Below, piece by piece: positions 22,215-31,714 of a stretch of DNA of 64,000 bases. Origin of the DNA: Pseudo-nitzschia pungens (lineage: Eukaryota > Bacillariophyta > Bacillariophyceae > Bacillariales > Bacillariaceae); the NCBI GenBank assembly GCA_037355855.1, contig CM074766.1:3224001-3288000 (forward strand), written 5' to 3'. The notes beneath the pieces were generated by a model. The model was not told where the DNA came from and searched no databases. It saw only the letters and a program-made list of their open reading frames with translations. The translations under genes were made by a program, and so were the position numbers. Position 1 is the first letter of the stretch, and the number at the start of each line of letters is the position of its first letter.

Positions 22215-23381
22215 TCAGGTGGTTGGTGGCTGGGTAGGTTTCTCTGTGGCTGGTTCTTGGACGGTTGTAGTGGTCCCTTTGGTCACGAAGGTCGTTGATT
22301 CCTTGTCGGAAGTGGTCGATTTGCCTGAAGTGTTCCGAGTGCCGTTTGGACCTTTACCTTTGTTCCGGGATCCCTTTGCCATACCCCGGGTCTACTAGTG
22401 ATTAGAATAGTAGTGATATGCAAATTGTGAGCCCTATTGGTTAGTCTATTTGCTACAGTTCCAAGAGCGCTCTGAATCGGCGATTCTGTCGACTCGCTGA
22501 TTGTTTTTATCCGTATCCTTAATCCAGTCCGGAATAGATTCGTGACTGTATTCCGGTGCACAGCACCCTTGCGTGATCCATGAAATTGTTGTAGCATATC
22601 GATAGCTCGTGATACCGTTTTGGGGTATTGGTTCGACCCTAGACTGTATTGGTTTGCAAGCGTTTCTTTTAACGTGCTGGTTTCTTCATCACTTCCTTCG
22701 ATCATGAGCGTGGCAAGGAGTGACTGTTCAACCAATCGATCTACTTCTTTTCGGTTGGGTTCGGTAAGTTTGAGGTATGTGTCGTGTGTGGTTACTGCGG
22801 TCTTGTCGATAATTATCTGCTCTTGTTCGAGGTACGCAATGATAAAACCTTTCATGACTAATGACCCACCGAGCAATTTGACGACTTCATATGCGTCTGT
22901 GACAGACTTTCTGAACTCTGTTGCGTTGCTGGATCTCTGACGGGTGCATAGTAGTTTACGCAGCGCTCGGAGCAGATTGGTCTCCATGTGGACTTTAGTT
23001 TTGCTCCCTTGGTAACAGATGTCTCGGAGGATGGTAAGTAACCCAACAATACATTGTCTTGTGTCGACCGCTTCCCAGTCGTCGTGTCCTTGGAGTTTAT
23101 CCATCATTTCGTCATCGATTTGGCCTAGGGCCACGGCGTAAATCTTCTTCATGTCTTGTTGGTACACGCTGTATTCCTTCACCTTCTGTTTGATGTCCTC
23201 TTGGTACATTTGTTGTGCAATTGCCTTTTTGGCTGGATTCTCTTCCATCGTAAATTTTCCATCTTCTAACTTCACCTTGTCCATCCATTCACTTTCATCT
23301 ACGGGTGTAGGGGCAAACTCTGTCCGAGTGGTCACTTTCATGTGCTTAATCGATAGTCCTTTTGCTTGGGCGTCTGTTAAC
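22215..23381 (-). pseudogene. Copia gag, interrupted by a solo LTR and by the 7.9 kb element
   Basis: Reads LTDAQAKGLSIKHMKVTTRT from the insertion point at 23381 and runs through a long helical capsid-like region (DDEMMDKLQGHDDWEAVD, LLRALRKLLCTR). At 22566 the solo LTR splits it after FHGSRKG. Removing the LTR and one AAGGG restores FHGSRKGSRNKGKGPNGTRN in frame. It ends at TGA 22217-22215 after a Thr/Pro-rich tail. Its N-terminal codons lie on the other side of the 7.9 kb insertion, at 31269-31342. Confidence 0.8.
22377..22565 (-). repeat. Solo LTR of the Gypsy-like family, inserted in Copia gag
   Basis: 189 bp, TGCTGTGCACCGG...GGGGTATGGCA on the minus strand. The plus-strand TSD CCCTT lies at 22372-22376 and 22566-22570. 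Same family as 2569-2745 and 5014-5201. Confidence 0.92.
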
Positions 23382-23560
23382 TGTTTTTCGAGGTAAATTG
23401 GTCATTTTTAGACCTTTTTGACCCTGTACCTCTATTTTTTCTTTGGTAAAACTATTTACGACCCCGTTTTTTTTTTCAATTCCAACCCTCACCTTTTTTT
23501 TAAGGTCAAAAAGTCAATTTTTACCTACCAAAATTTCGTGGTTATGGTCAATTGCTATGC
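23382..23560. repeat. Left terminal region of the 7.9 kb element
   Basis: The 10 bp terminal repeat is followed by T-runs alternating with short C-rich blocks (GACCC, TACCTC, GACCCC, CAACCCTCACC). The right end has the same texture in inverted orientation. There is no coding frame. Confidence 0.55.
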
Positions 23561-23564
23561 TATC

Positions 23565-23638
23565 ATACCATGCTACCCTATTATGCTACCGTCGGGGTAT
23601 GGTCATTCGTGTACAATAAGTACTATAACCGGATACCC
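23565..23638. repeat. 74 bp motif shared with 59932-60004
   Basis: ATACCATGCTA, then TATGCTACCG, GGGGT, GGTCATT, GTGTACA, AGTACTAT and ACCGGATACC, in the same order and spacing at both places, with scattered mismatches. Confidence 0.7.
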
Positions 23639-23770
23639 CAGCCCCTGCAGTGATAAGTGAGCAATTGTAGTACACGCCCTCCCTGTATCCCTGTATCCCT
23701 GTAACGCTGTAGCGCTGTATCCATGTAGCGTTGTAGCGCTGTATCCATGTAGCGTTGTATCGCCGTAGCG

Positions 23771-23860
23771 CTCTACATTACTCCACTCGTCACTCTACAT
23801 TACTCCACTCGTCACTCTACGTTACTCCACTCATCACTCTACGTTACTCCACTCGTCACT
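23771..23860 (-). repeat. Left subterminal array, 22 bp unit
   Basis: About four copies of CACTCTACRTTACTCCACTCGT. On the minus strand this contains GAGTGGAGT and GTAGAGTGA, the same words that make up the array at 30512-30666 on the plus strand. Confidence 0.75.
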
Positions 23861-23935
23861 CATTTTTATAATCATAGCCTTAGTAGTAGTACATCATGAT
23901 TTTTTCTAATTTCTACGAATTGGTAGTACTACTAC

Positions 23936-25790
23936 CAATTCCCGTCGATAATACAGGGGGGACAGCAAGCAGCAACAACGCGTCGATAATACAGGGGGGG
24001 ACAGCAAGCAGCAGCAACGCGTCGATAATACAGGGGGGGACAGCAAGCAGCAGCAACGCGTCGATAATACAGGGGGGGACAGCAAGCAGCAACGCATCGA
24101 TAATACAGTGGGGACAGCAAGCAGCAACAAGCAGCAACGATAATACAGGGGGGGGGACAGCAAGCAGCAAGCAGATAGAGGTGCTGAGTGAATGAGCCAA
24201 TCAAAAAAATCGATTTTCCAGTACAAATTGTACAGGGATTTATGTAGAAAAAAAATTTAATACAAGGGGGACAGCAAGCAGCAACAATCGATAATACACC
24301 AGGGGGGACAGCAAGCAGCAGCAGCAACGCGTCGATAATACAGGGGGGGGACAGCAAGCAGCAACAAGCAGCAGTAACGCGTCGATAATACAGGGGGGGG
24401 ACAGCAAGCAGCAACAAGCAGCAGTAACGCGTCGATAATACAGGGGGGGACAGCAAGCAGCAACAAGCAGCAGTAACGCGTCGATAATACAGGGGGGGGA
24501 CAGCAAGCAGCAACGCGTCGATAATACGGGGGGGGGGACAGCAAGCAGCAACGCGTCGATAATACAAACGCGTCAATAATACAGGGAGACAGCAAGCAGC
24601 AACACGTCGATAATACAGGGGGGACAGCAAGCAGCAACGCGTCGATAATACAGGGGGGACAGCAAGCAGCAACGCGTCGAAAATACAGGGGGGACAGCAA
24701 GCAGAAACGCGTCGAAAATACAGGGGGGACAGCAAGCAGCAACGAACGCGTCGACAATACAGGGGGGACAGCAAGCAGCAACGCGTCGATAATACAGGGG
24801 GGACAGCAAGCAGCAGCAAACAGCAACGCGTCGATAATACAGGGGGGGACAGCAAGCAGCAGCAAGCAGCAACGCGTCGATAATACAGGGGGGGACAGCA
24901 AGCAGCAGCAACGCGTCTCGATTATACAAAACGCGGCGATAATACAGGGGGGGGGACAGCAAACAGCAAGCAGCAAGCAGCAGCAACGCGTCGATAATAC
25001 AGGGGGGGGACAGCAAGCAGCAAGCAGCAGCAACGCGTCGATAATACAGGGGGGGGACAGCAAGCAGCAAGCAGCAGCAACGCGTCGATAATACGGGGGG
25101 GGACAGCAAGCAGCAAGCATCAGTAACGCGTCGATAATACAGGGGGGGACAGCAAGCAGCAATCAGCAACGCGTCGATAATACAGGGGGGGGACAGCAAG
25201 CAGCAACGCGTCGATAATACAGGGGGGGGGACAGCACGCAGCAACGCGTCGATAATACAGGGGGGGGGACAGCAAGCAGCAGCAACGCGTCGATAATACA
25301 AGCAACGCGTCGATAATACAGGGGGGACAGCACGTGTCGATAATACAAAAGTGTTGATAATACAGGGGGGACAGCAAGCAGCAACGCGTCGATAATACAA
25401 GCAACGCGTGGATAATACAAACGCGTCGATAATACAGGGGGGACAGCAAGCAGCAACGCGTGGATAATACAAACGCGTCGATAATACAGGGGGGACAGCA
25501 AGCAGGAGCAACGCGTCGATAATACAAACGCGTCGATAATACAAGCAACGCGTGGATAATACAAACGCGTCGATAATACAGGGGGGACAGCAAGCAGCAG
25601 CAACGCGTCGATAATACAGGGGGAGACAGCAAGCAGCAACGCGTCGAAAATACAGGGGGGGACAGCAAGCAGCAACCAACGCGTCGTTAATACAGGGGGG
25701 GACAGCAAGCAGCAAGCATCAGCAACGCGTCGTTAATACAGGGGGGGACAGCAAGCAGAAACCAACGCGTCGATAATACAGGGGGGATAA
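23936..25790. repeat. G-run minisatellite, unit about 30-36 bp
   Basis: Dozens of imperfect copies of a unit made of CGCGTCGATAATACA, then G6-G9, then ACAGCAAGCAGCAA (with extra GCA units). A break at about 24180-24270 splits the array. The minus strand is open in all three frames across much of it, purely because of the repeat composition. Regular G-runs on one strand could form G-quadruplexes. Confidence 0.9.
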
Positions 25791-26914
25791 TACACGAGAA
25801 TATTTTTAAAGAACTATCGCCGTCTTTCGATTGTATCGGTCGTTCCCCTCTTTAACAATCGTATCGGTCGTTCGTCGTTCCCCTCGTCGTCGTCCTTGAA
25901 ATCGTCGTTGCTCTTCGTTTCGATCGTCGTCGTCGTCATCCTGGAAATCGTCGTTGCTCTTCGTTTCGATCGTGTTGTCGTCCTTGAAGTCGTCGTTGCT
26001 CTTCGCTTTGAGTCGTCCCTCTTTCTTCTGATCGTCTCCGTCGTTGCTCATTGCTACGATCTGTGTGTGGTTGTACAAAATAAACAACGGGCGGTTAGTC
26101 GTCATCGTCGTCCCGGTCGTCGTCGTCAGCTCGCTCATCATCGTCGTCCCCCTCTTCTACGATCGTACCTTCGTCGTACCTTTTAGTGTCGTCATCCCTC
26201 CCCGATCGTCTTCGTCGTCCTCTGCAGGTTCGTTCGCGCGTCGTACTCGTAGATATCTGGGTAAGCCAGATGACTCAAGGTCTGCAGCCCACCCTACCTT
26301 GATAACAAAAGATAACAGGAAGGATTTCAAGAGTGATCAGTTCTTTACTTTCTTTGCCATTAGTCTCTCCAAGATGGTACCAGGCGCCTTGCTCTCACTT
26401 TAAACTGGTCCGGCCAGAAAATTCCAACACCGAAACGAAAATGAAAATTATGACACATCCTCCACGAGGGAGATGTGGGGCGGAAAATTGAACAACAAAA
26501 TTCACCGCAATGATGCACATAATGTACGTAGGTAACAGTACTGTTTGTACAGGCTGACTGGAAAAAATGACAGCAATGTACGTAGATTACAGTACTAAGT
26601 CTACAGTCTTAGTAAAAGAAAAAATGACATGTCTGCATACATACCTAGTAGTACGTGTGTATGTATGCAGGGGATGTGTAGGTTTCCAGTACTGTGTATA
26701 CTGTACGTAGGGTACTGGTAGAAATCTTTTGGTAGTAGCATTATAAGATAGAGAGAACACCTTTAAAGCAGTAGTACTAGACAGTAATAGTGGTATCACT
26801 GGATGTAATTGATGTGGTGTTGTTGGTTCGAGTGCCATGGTGGAAATATATTTTGCTACATCACGATGCGATAACAATATTTTTGCTGCGAAGCACATGC
26901 CAGAATAAGTGAGC
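25791..26914. other. Spacer between minisatellite and 181 bp satellite
   Basis: Bases 25815-26230 are rich in CGTCGT/TCGTCG and duplicated TCGTTGCTCTTCG words. A minus-strand frame at 25806-26141 would encode an Asp/Arg/Thr-rich low-complexity peptide and is not convincing. The rest is unremarkable. Confidence 0.5.
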
Positions 26915-28505
26915 TATTCAGTTATTCAATGGTGACATCCATACTATTGGTGATTTTTGAATACTTCTTTTTGAATACTCTTGCCCATGCATAGGATGAG
27001 GAATATTCACACTGGAATCACACAACTATTGGCCAGATTCATTCAGATATGTGATTTGGTAATTTTTTCTAGTAAATTCTGCAGTAGTGGACCAAATATC
27101 AATTATTCAGTGGTGACACCCAAATTATAGGTGATTTTTGAATACTTCTTTTTGCATACTCTTGCCCATGCATAGGATGAGAAATATTCACACCGGAATC
27201 ACACAAATATTGGACAGATTCATTCAGATATTTGATTTTACAGTATTTTCTACTAAATTTTCCAGTAGTGGACCAAATATTAATTATTCAGTGGTGACAC
27301 CCAAACTATTGGTGATTTTTGAATACTTCTTTTTGCATACCCTTGCCCATGCATAGGATGAGGAATATTCACACTGGAATCACACAAATATTGGCCAGAT
27401 TCATTCAGGTATGTGATTTTACAGTATTTTCTAGTAAATGCTGCGGTACTGGACCAAATATTAATTATTCAGTGGTGACACCCAAATTATTGGTGATTTT
27501 TGAATACTTCTTTTTGCATACTCTTGCCCATGGATAGGATGAGGAATATTCACACTGGAATCATACAACTATTGGCCAGATTTGTTCAGATATTTGATTT
27601 GGTACTTTTTTCTAGTGAATTCCGCAGTAGTGGACCAAATATCAATTATTCAGTGGTGACACCCAAATTATAGGTGATTTTTGAATACTTCTTTTTGCAT
27701 ACTCTTGCCCATGCATAGGATGAGAAATATTCACACCGGAATCACACAAATATTGGACAGATTCATTCAGATATTTGATTTTACAGTATTTTCTACTAAA
27801 TTTTCCAGTAGTGGACCAAATATTAATTATTCAGTGGTGACACCCAAATTATAGGTGATTTTTGAATACTTCTTTTTGCATACTCTTGCCCATGGATAGG
27901 ATGAGGAATATTCACACTGGAATCATACAACTATTGGCCAGATTTGTTCAGATATTTGATTTGGTACTTTTTTCTAGTGAATTCCGCAGTAGTGGAACAA
28001 ATATTAATTATTCAGTGGTGACACCCATACCATTGGTGATTTTTGAATACTTCTTTTTTAATAGTCTTGCCCATGGATAGGATGAGGAATATTCACACTG
28101 AAATCACACAACTATTGGCCAGATTCATTCAGATATGTGATTTTACAGTATTTTCTAGTGAATTCCACAGTACTGGGCCAAATATTGATTTTTAAGTGGT
28201 GACATCCAAACTTTCAATGATTTTTGAATACTTCTTTTTGAATTCTCTTGCCCATGGATAGGATGAGGAATATTCACATTGGAATCACACAACTATTGGC
28301 CAGATTCATTCAGATATGTGATTTTACAGTATTTTCTACTAAATTCCACAGTACTGGGCCAAATATTAATTATTCAGTGGTGACATCCAAATTATTGGTG
28401 ATTTTTGAATACTTCTTTTTGAATTCTCTTGCCCATGGATAGGATGAGAAATATTCACACTGGAATCACACAAAGATTGGCGAGATTCATTCAGATATTT
28501 GATTT
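26915..28505. repeat. 181 bp satellite, about nine tandem copies
   Basis: Each unit contains GGTGATTTTTGAATACTTC, TCTTGCCCATG and AGGATGAGGAATATTCACAC. Units start about every 181 bp from near 26950 to near 28400. Copies are highly similar with scattered substitutions. Because 181 is not a multiple of three, the short frames in each unit do not join, so coding is unlikely. Confidence 0.92.
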
Positions 28506-29030
28506 GATGGTATATTCACTGAGGTACTGGTACTATTCTTGCTGCTTGTAAGGGTAGTATAGTTATACACTGCTGCTACATACTACTGCAGTGTGTAGGT
28601 AGTAGTACATAACAGATAGTCAAAAATTATGGCGCAGCGGGGCTGGCTCTTTGTGGTTTAGGTGGCGCGCAATACCACCATCAGCCTTCTACTGGTTTCT
28701 ACTATTACTTCAGTACGGTACATACTACTAGTAGTAACTCTACTGCTATCATGTAGAAGAAATCAATTCTCAGCAAACTTTGGGTAAAAAAAATGGCGCG
28801 GCAGAGACAGCTTGCACTAGAAGAGGATGCCAGCAGTCAACAACATGTCATGCCGAATGAATTTTTTTTTTTTTCATGTGATTGCTTGTAATTACGACGC
28901 AGTAATTACAACGCAGTAATTACGGTGGAATATTGATCATGTCACAAAAAACGTGTTAAAACAGGAGTGTATGCAACGTGCCAACATATCCTTCCATCAA
29001 GATTTGTAACATCATAAGCGGATCACAATC
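28506..29030. other. Upstream region of the 489-codon ORF
   Basis: Contains GTAGTACTAC-type simple sequence, a T14 run at 28862-28875 and three ACGCAGTAATTAC-like repeats around 28895-28925. It could hold the promoter of the following ORF. No gene is seen. Confidence 0.45.
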
Positions 29031-30500
29031 ATGTCAAGAGAAGCCGCTGAACTAAGTAAAGCACTTCCAGCTATTAGTACGGTACCAGCTGATGTTGACG
29101 TGCCAAGACATAATCGGAGTGGTAAGAAGCTACCAACGCCTACTTATGGAGCGACGAAAAAGACAAGAAAGCCGTCCAGACAACAGGCTGGACAAAAGAC
29201 TACGAAACAAAAAGGAAAGACACCAGATGAGCAAAGAATGGTACTCAATGTGGTGGACAACATGGTTGTAGGGAATCAGACAAATTTCAATTTCAGCAAC
29301 GATACAAAGGCGGCAGATAAGGACACTATAATTGTCAATTTGGAGAAGAGACTGGAGGCGACGGAGAAAAGGTTGGCGGAAGGAGAGAAACAACTGAAGG
29401 AGAGCGAAGAAAGGGTAAAAGAGCTTGAGAAGGAGAGGCGAGATCAACGTGGAGGTGTGGTAATTGACATACAAAATAAGACAAAAAAGGATATTAATAA
29501 GGCACTTAAAAAGCATCGCAAGAACGTCGTGGTACCTAAGTTGAAGGACTACCTGAGGTGGGAATGGTTTAAATGGGTTAAATTCGCGGATGACGATTAT
29601 GCCAAGAAATTGCTAGCAGGACTGATGGAGGATGAGTGTCTTTCGTTTCCGAGCGGCGTTGACAAGTGCGATTTCTATGATTATAACATTCCGTTGATCA
29701 AAAAGAACGTGACCGAGTTGAGAAATTGTGTGCAGACGTCGGTTCGGAATCATTGGTTAGGTGAGTGTGACTACAAGAAATGGCAACTTACAGTACTACT
29801 AATTAAAATCGTGGCTGTGTCTAACGTGACAGAAATCGAACTTGATTTGATTGCAGACGATGTGAAGAGAAAGAAAACGCGTAGGAAGGGATGGGAAATA
29901 CCAGATTTGTTTCCAGGAAGCTTGGAGCTTAAAGAAACAGATGATCAAGACGATCCCGAAGCAAAGGTATTACATCCTGATTACAGGAGAAAGGGTGTCG
30001 ATAGTGAGGACGATTTCTACTACTTTGCGTGTCGCATCTTAGCAGCGATAACACCGTCGGTTGTTGGGTTTGAAAAAGTAAAAGATGCAAAGTTGATCAG
30101 TGATATATATTCAGCCAGCGATGAGGCTTTTGCACTAATTATTATTCACAACGAGTACGACAGATGGGTGAATTACTTAAAGAGAAAGAACGGAGAGGAC
30201 CTTGCTGAAGTGAAAAAAAAGTTTTGTGATGCTAGGAGCGGTAGTAAACAAGGGTGGTCCCAAAAGGGAATCAATATGTATAACAAAGTGTGTGAGGAAA
30301 TTAAGGTGCTACGAAATGAAAGGGAGACGGGAGTAGAGTTCGAAATGGTGATGAGAGAACGGTTCAAAAGAATGGGAGAAGTAGTAGATGTGGATGTGAT
30401 CCCAAACACTGAGAGTAATGTCATGCAGAAGAAAAGGAAGATGTTTATCGATGCAGATATGTGTGTTAGAAAAAGGCAAATGTTGATGGCGGAAGTGTGA
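29031..30500 (+). CDS. 489-residue protein of the 7.9 kb element, function unknown
   Basis: The only convincing ORF of the element, antisense to the host Copia. Residues 1-75 are basic and low-complexity (NRSGKKLPTPTYGATKKTRK), like a nuclear or nucleic-acid-binding tail. Residues about 103-145 form a coiled coil (heptads in LEKRLEATEKRLAEGEKQLK). Residues about 160-460 look globular, with conserved-looking Trp/Tyr positions (LRWEWFKWVKFADDDY, SDEAFALIIIHNEYDRW, GWSQKGINMYNKVCEEI). No DDE, HUH, Tyr- or Ser-recombinase or helicase motif is visible. A DNA-binding or capsid-like accessory protein is possible. The start is the first ATG in the frame. Codon use is AT-richer than in the host genes. 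Confidence 0.75.
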   Translation: MSREAAELSKALPAISTVPADVDVPRHNRSGKKLPTPTYGATKKTRKPSRQQAGQKTTKQKGKTPDEQRMVLNVVDNMVVGNQTNFNFSNDTKAADKDTIIVNLEKRLEATEKRLAEGEKQLKESEERVKELEKERRDQRGGVVIDIQNKTKKDINKALKKHRKNVVVPKLKDYLRWEWFKWVKFADDDYAKKLLAGLMEDECLSFPSGVDKCDFYDYNIPLIKKNVTELRNCVQTSVRNHWLGECDYKKWQLTVLLIKIVAVSNVTEIELDLIADDVKRKKTRRKGWEIPDLFPGSLELKETDDQDDPEAKVLHPDYRRKGVDSEDDFYYFACRILAAITPSVVGFEKVKDAKLISDIYSASDEAFALIIIHNEYDRWVNYLKRKNGEDLAEVKKKFCDARSGSKQGWSQKGINMYNKVCEEIKVLRNERETGVEFEMVMRERFKRMGEVVDVDVIPNTESNVMQKKRKMFIDADMCVRKRQMLMAEV

Positions 30501-30511
30501 TATTCATTTCT

Positions 30512-30666
30512 GAGTGGAGTGAGTGGAGTGACGACATTCCCATGTAGAGTGACAACGATCCTATGTAGAGTGACGACATTCCCATGTAGAGTGACAACGA
30601 TCCTATGTAGAGTGACGACAATTCTATGTAGAGTGACGACGATCCTATGTAGAGTGACGACAATTT
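30512..30666 (+). repeat. Right subterminal array, 21 bp unit
   Basis: About seven copies of GAGTGACGACATTCCCATGTA or GAGTGACAACGATCCTATGTA, preceded by GAGTGGAGTGAGTGGAGT. It is in inverted orientation relative to the array at 23771-23860 and starts 12 bp after the ORF stop. Confidence 0.85.
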
Positions 30667-31268
30667 TAATACCGTAGGTTTCATTTTATAATTAGTAGCA
30701 CGATAATAATTTGGCGTGAAATAAATTTTGTTTTGTAAGGTAGTACACACAATTTGTATGCAGGGGGGTACATATTTTGAACGGTGAGACCACAATGTGC
30801 CCCGGTGGTGGTGGTGTAATGATATTAGAGGTCGAGGGTACAAATTTTGGCGCCATATGGATACGAACATTGCGCGGTTGAGGACAAAAAATTGAGAGGA
30901 TTTAACTGGAAAAGTGAAGGGGACTGGGGTGTAAACTTTAGCTGACGTAAAAGAAATTGTGTAGGAATGTAGCATGAAAAATAAGGAGAGCAGAGCACAA
31001 AATTTATGGAGGACGGAGTAAACAATTTTTCGAGCATGAACCATACTATTTTTTGAGGTGGAAGCAATAATATTTAGAGGTTAAAGTGTGAAATGTTACA
31101 TACGGGCGGTGAATAAATTGAGGCCGTGCCCCTCATTTTTTTCGTGATAAACGTTATAAATAAAATTGGGAGTGCGCGATAAATTTTGAAGTAGAACCTA
31201 TAGGATAGGTCTCAAATTTAGACCTTTGGAGGTGGGGTGCTAACGTTTTGAGCAGGGGTCGAAAAACA
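30667..31268. repeat. Right terminal region of the 7.9 kb element
   Basis: AT-rich blocks (AAATTTT, AATTTTTCG, ATTTTTTGAGG) recur about every 25-35 bp between G-rich words (GAGG, GGGG) up to the terminal TCGAAAAACA. The inverted texture is seen at the left end. Such periodic subterminal words are typical of transposase binding regions. No coding frame. Confidence 0.5.
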
Positions 31269-31365
31269 GTTAACAGACGGGTTAGTGTTACCGCCTTGAC
31301 GGCTGTTGTTGTTGTTGTTGGCATCGTTGCCTGGTGCCCCATTTTGGGTCTTAGAATCGTCCATC
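31269..31365 (-). pseudogene. N-terminal codons of Copia gag
   Basis: Two overlapping frames are possible. One starts MDDSKTQNGAPGNDANNNNN at 31365. The other has an ATG at 31342 (MGHQATMPTTTTTAVKAV) and joins directly in frame with LTDAQAKGL at 23381 once the 7.9 kb insert is removed. A length change in the AAC repeat could have shifted the first into the second. It lies about 120 bp after the 5' LTR, where Copia gag normally begins. Confidence 0.65.
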
Positions 31366-31481
31366 GTGACAATGACACGACCTTGATTGTGCACTACAGC
31401 AATATCGGTCCCTTGGTTTAGATATGGCTGGCAGCAATCCTATAGTAGAGATGCTGACTTTCGAGTGCACTTCGAAAATTA

Positions 31482-31714
31482 TGTTGAAGGAACAAGTAAT
31501 ATCACGCAAGTTGACAGACTTGTCCAGTCTCAAGAAGAAAATTAGATAAACTTCATAAACTAGATAATTTTCGAAGTGTAAGCATGTGCCTTGTTGTGCA
31601 TCACACTTTACCTTCTTGTTAACGCTAGTGGTTCCTTTACCACATTACTAATTTTAATATTTGTTTCGTATGACGGGCTCCTGACAGACGGTTCGACCCA
31701 TTTGATTCTCAACA
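31482..31714 (-). repeat. 5' LTR of the Copia element
   Basis: 233 bp, identical by eye to 8466-8698. Its upstream edge is 164 bp from the ATG of the methyltransferase gene. Confidence 0.92.

Larger units (their letters stand above)
23382..31268. mobile_element. 7.9 kb element of unrecognised type inserted in Copia gag at TTAA/GTTAAC
   Basis: Ends are TGTTTTTCGA (23382-23391) and TCGAAAAACA (31259-31268), a perfect 10 bp inverted repeat. GTTAAC flanks both sides (23376-23381, 31269-31274). Equally, TTAA could be the TSD with an 11 bp repeat CTGTTTTTCGA. Deleting the segment plus one flank copy gives VTLTRLLTDAQAKGLSIKHM across the site. Inside are inverted subterminal arrays of a GTAGAGTGACGA-type unit, a G-run minisatellite, a nine-copy 181 bp satellite and one 489-codon ORF. 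No transposase, integrase, recombinase or helicase motif is visible. TTAA specificity recalls piggyBac, and 6 bp TSDs recall Mavericks, but the ends fit neither well. Confidence 0.75.
8466..31714 (-). mobile_element. Copia (CoDi-like) LTR retrotransposon carrying four nested insertions
   Basis: Two 233 bp direct repeats with TGTTGA...TCAACA ends (8466-8698 and 31482-31714) are identical by eye and flanked by AATAA on the outside (8461-8465 and 31715-31719). On the minus strand the order is 5' LTR, gag, protease, integrase, RT, RNase H, 3' LTR, which is Copia order. Four insertions with their own TSDs interrupt it at 11463-17228, 18067-21177, 22377-22565 and 23382-31268. Without them the element is about 6.3 kb, normal for this class. 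The polyprotein also has two in-frame TGAs and several frameshifts, so this copy is not autonomous despite its matching LTRs. The purine-rich GCAGGAGTG next to the 3' LTR (minus strand) is a plausible polypurine tract. Confidence 0.92.

Noticed and set aside
23932..25715. Long minus-strand open frames (up to 380 codons) rich in Cys, Leu and Pro
   Set aside because: They arise from the minisatellite: all three frames are open and the peptides simply repeat the DNA unit.
23936..25790. CRISPR-like spacing of repeats
   Set aside because: The intervening sequences are not unique spacers, the unit length drifts, and the genome is eukaryotic. It is a minisatellite.
27138..28442. Repeated 60-70-codon frames in the 181 bp satellite
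   Set aside because: They are copies of the satellite unit; 181 is not divisible by three and no frame continues between units.
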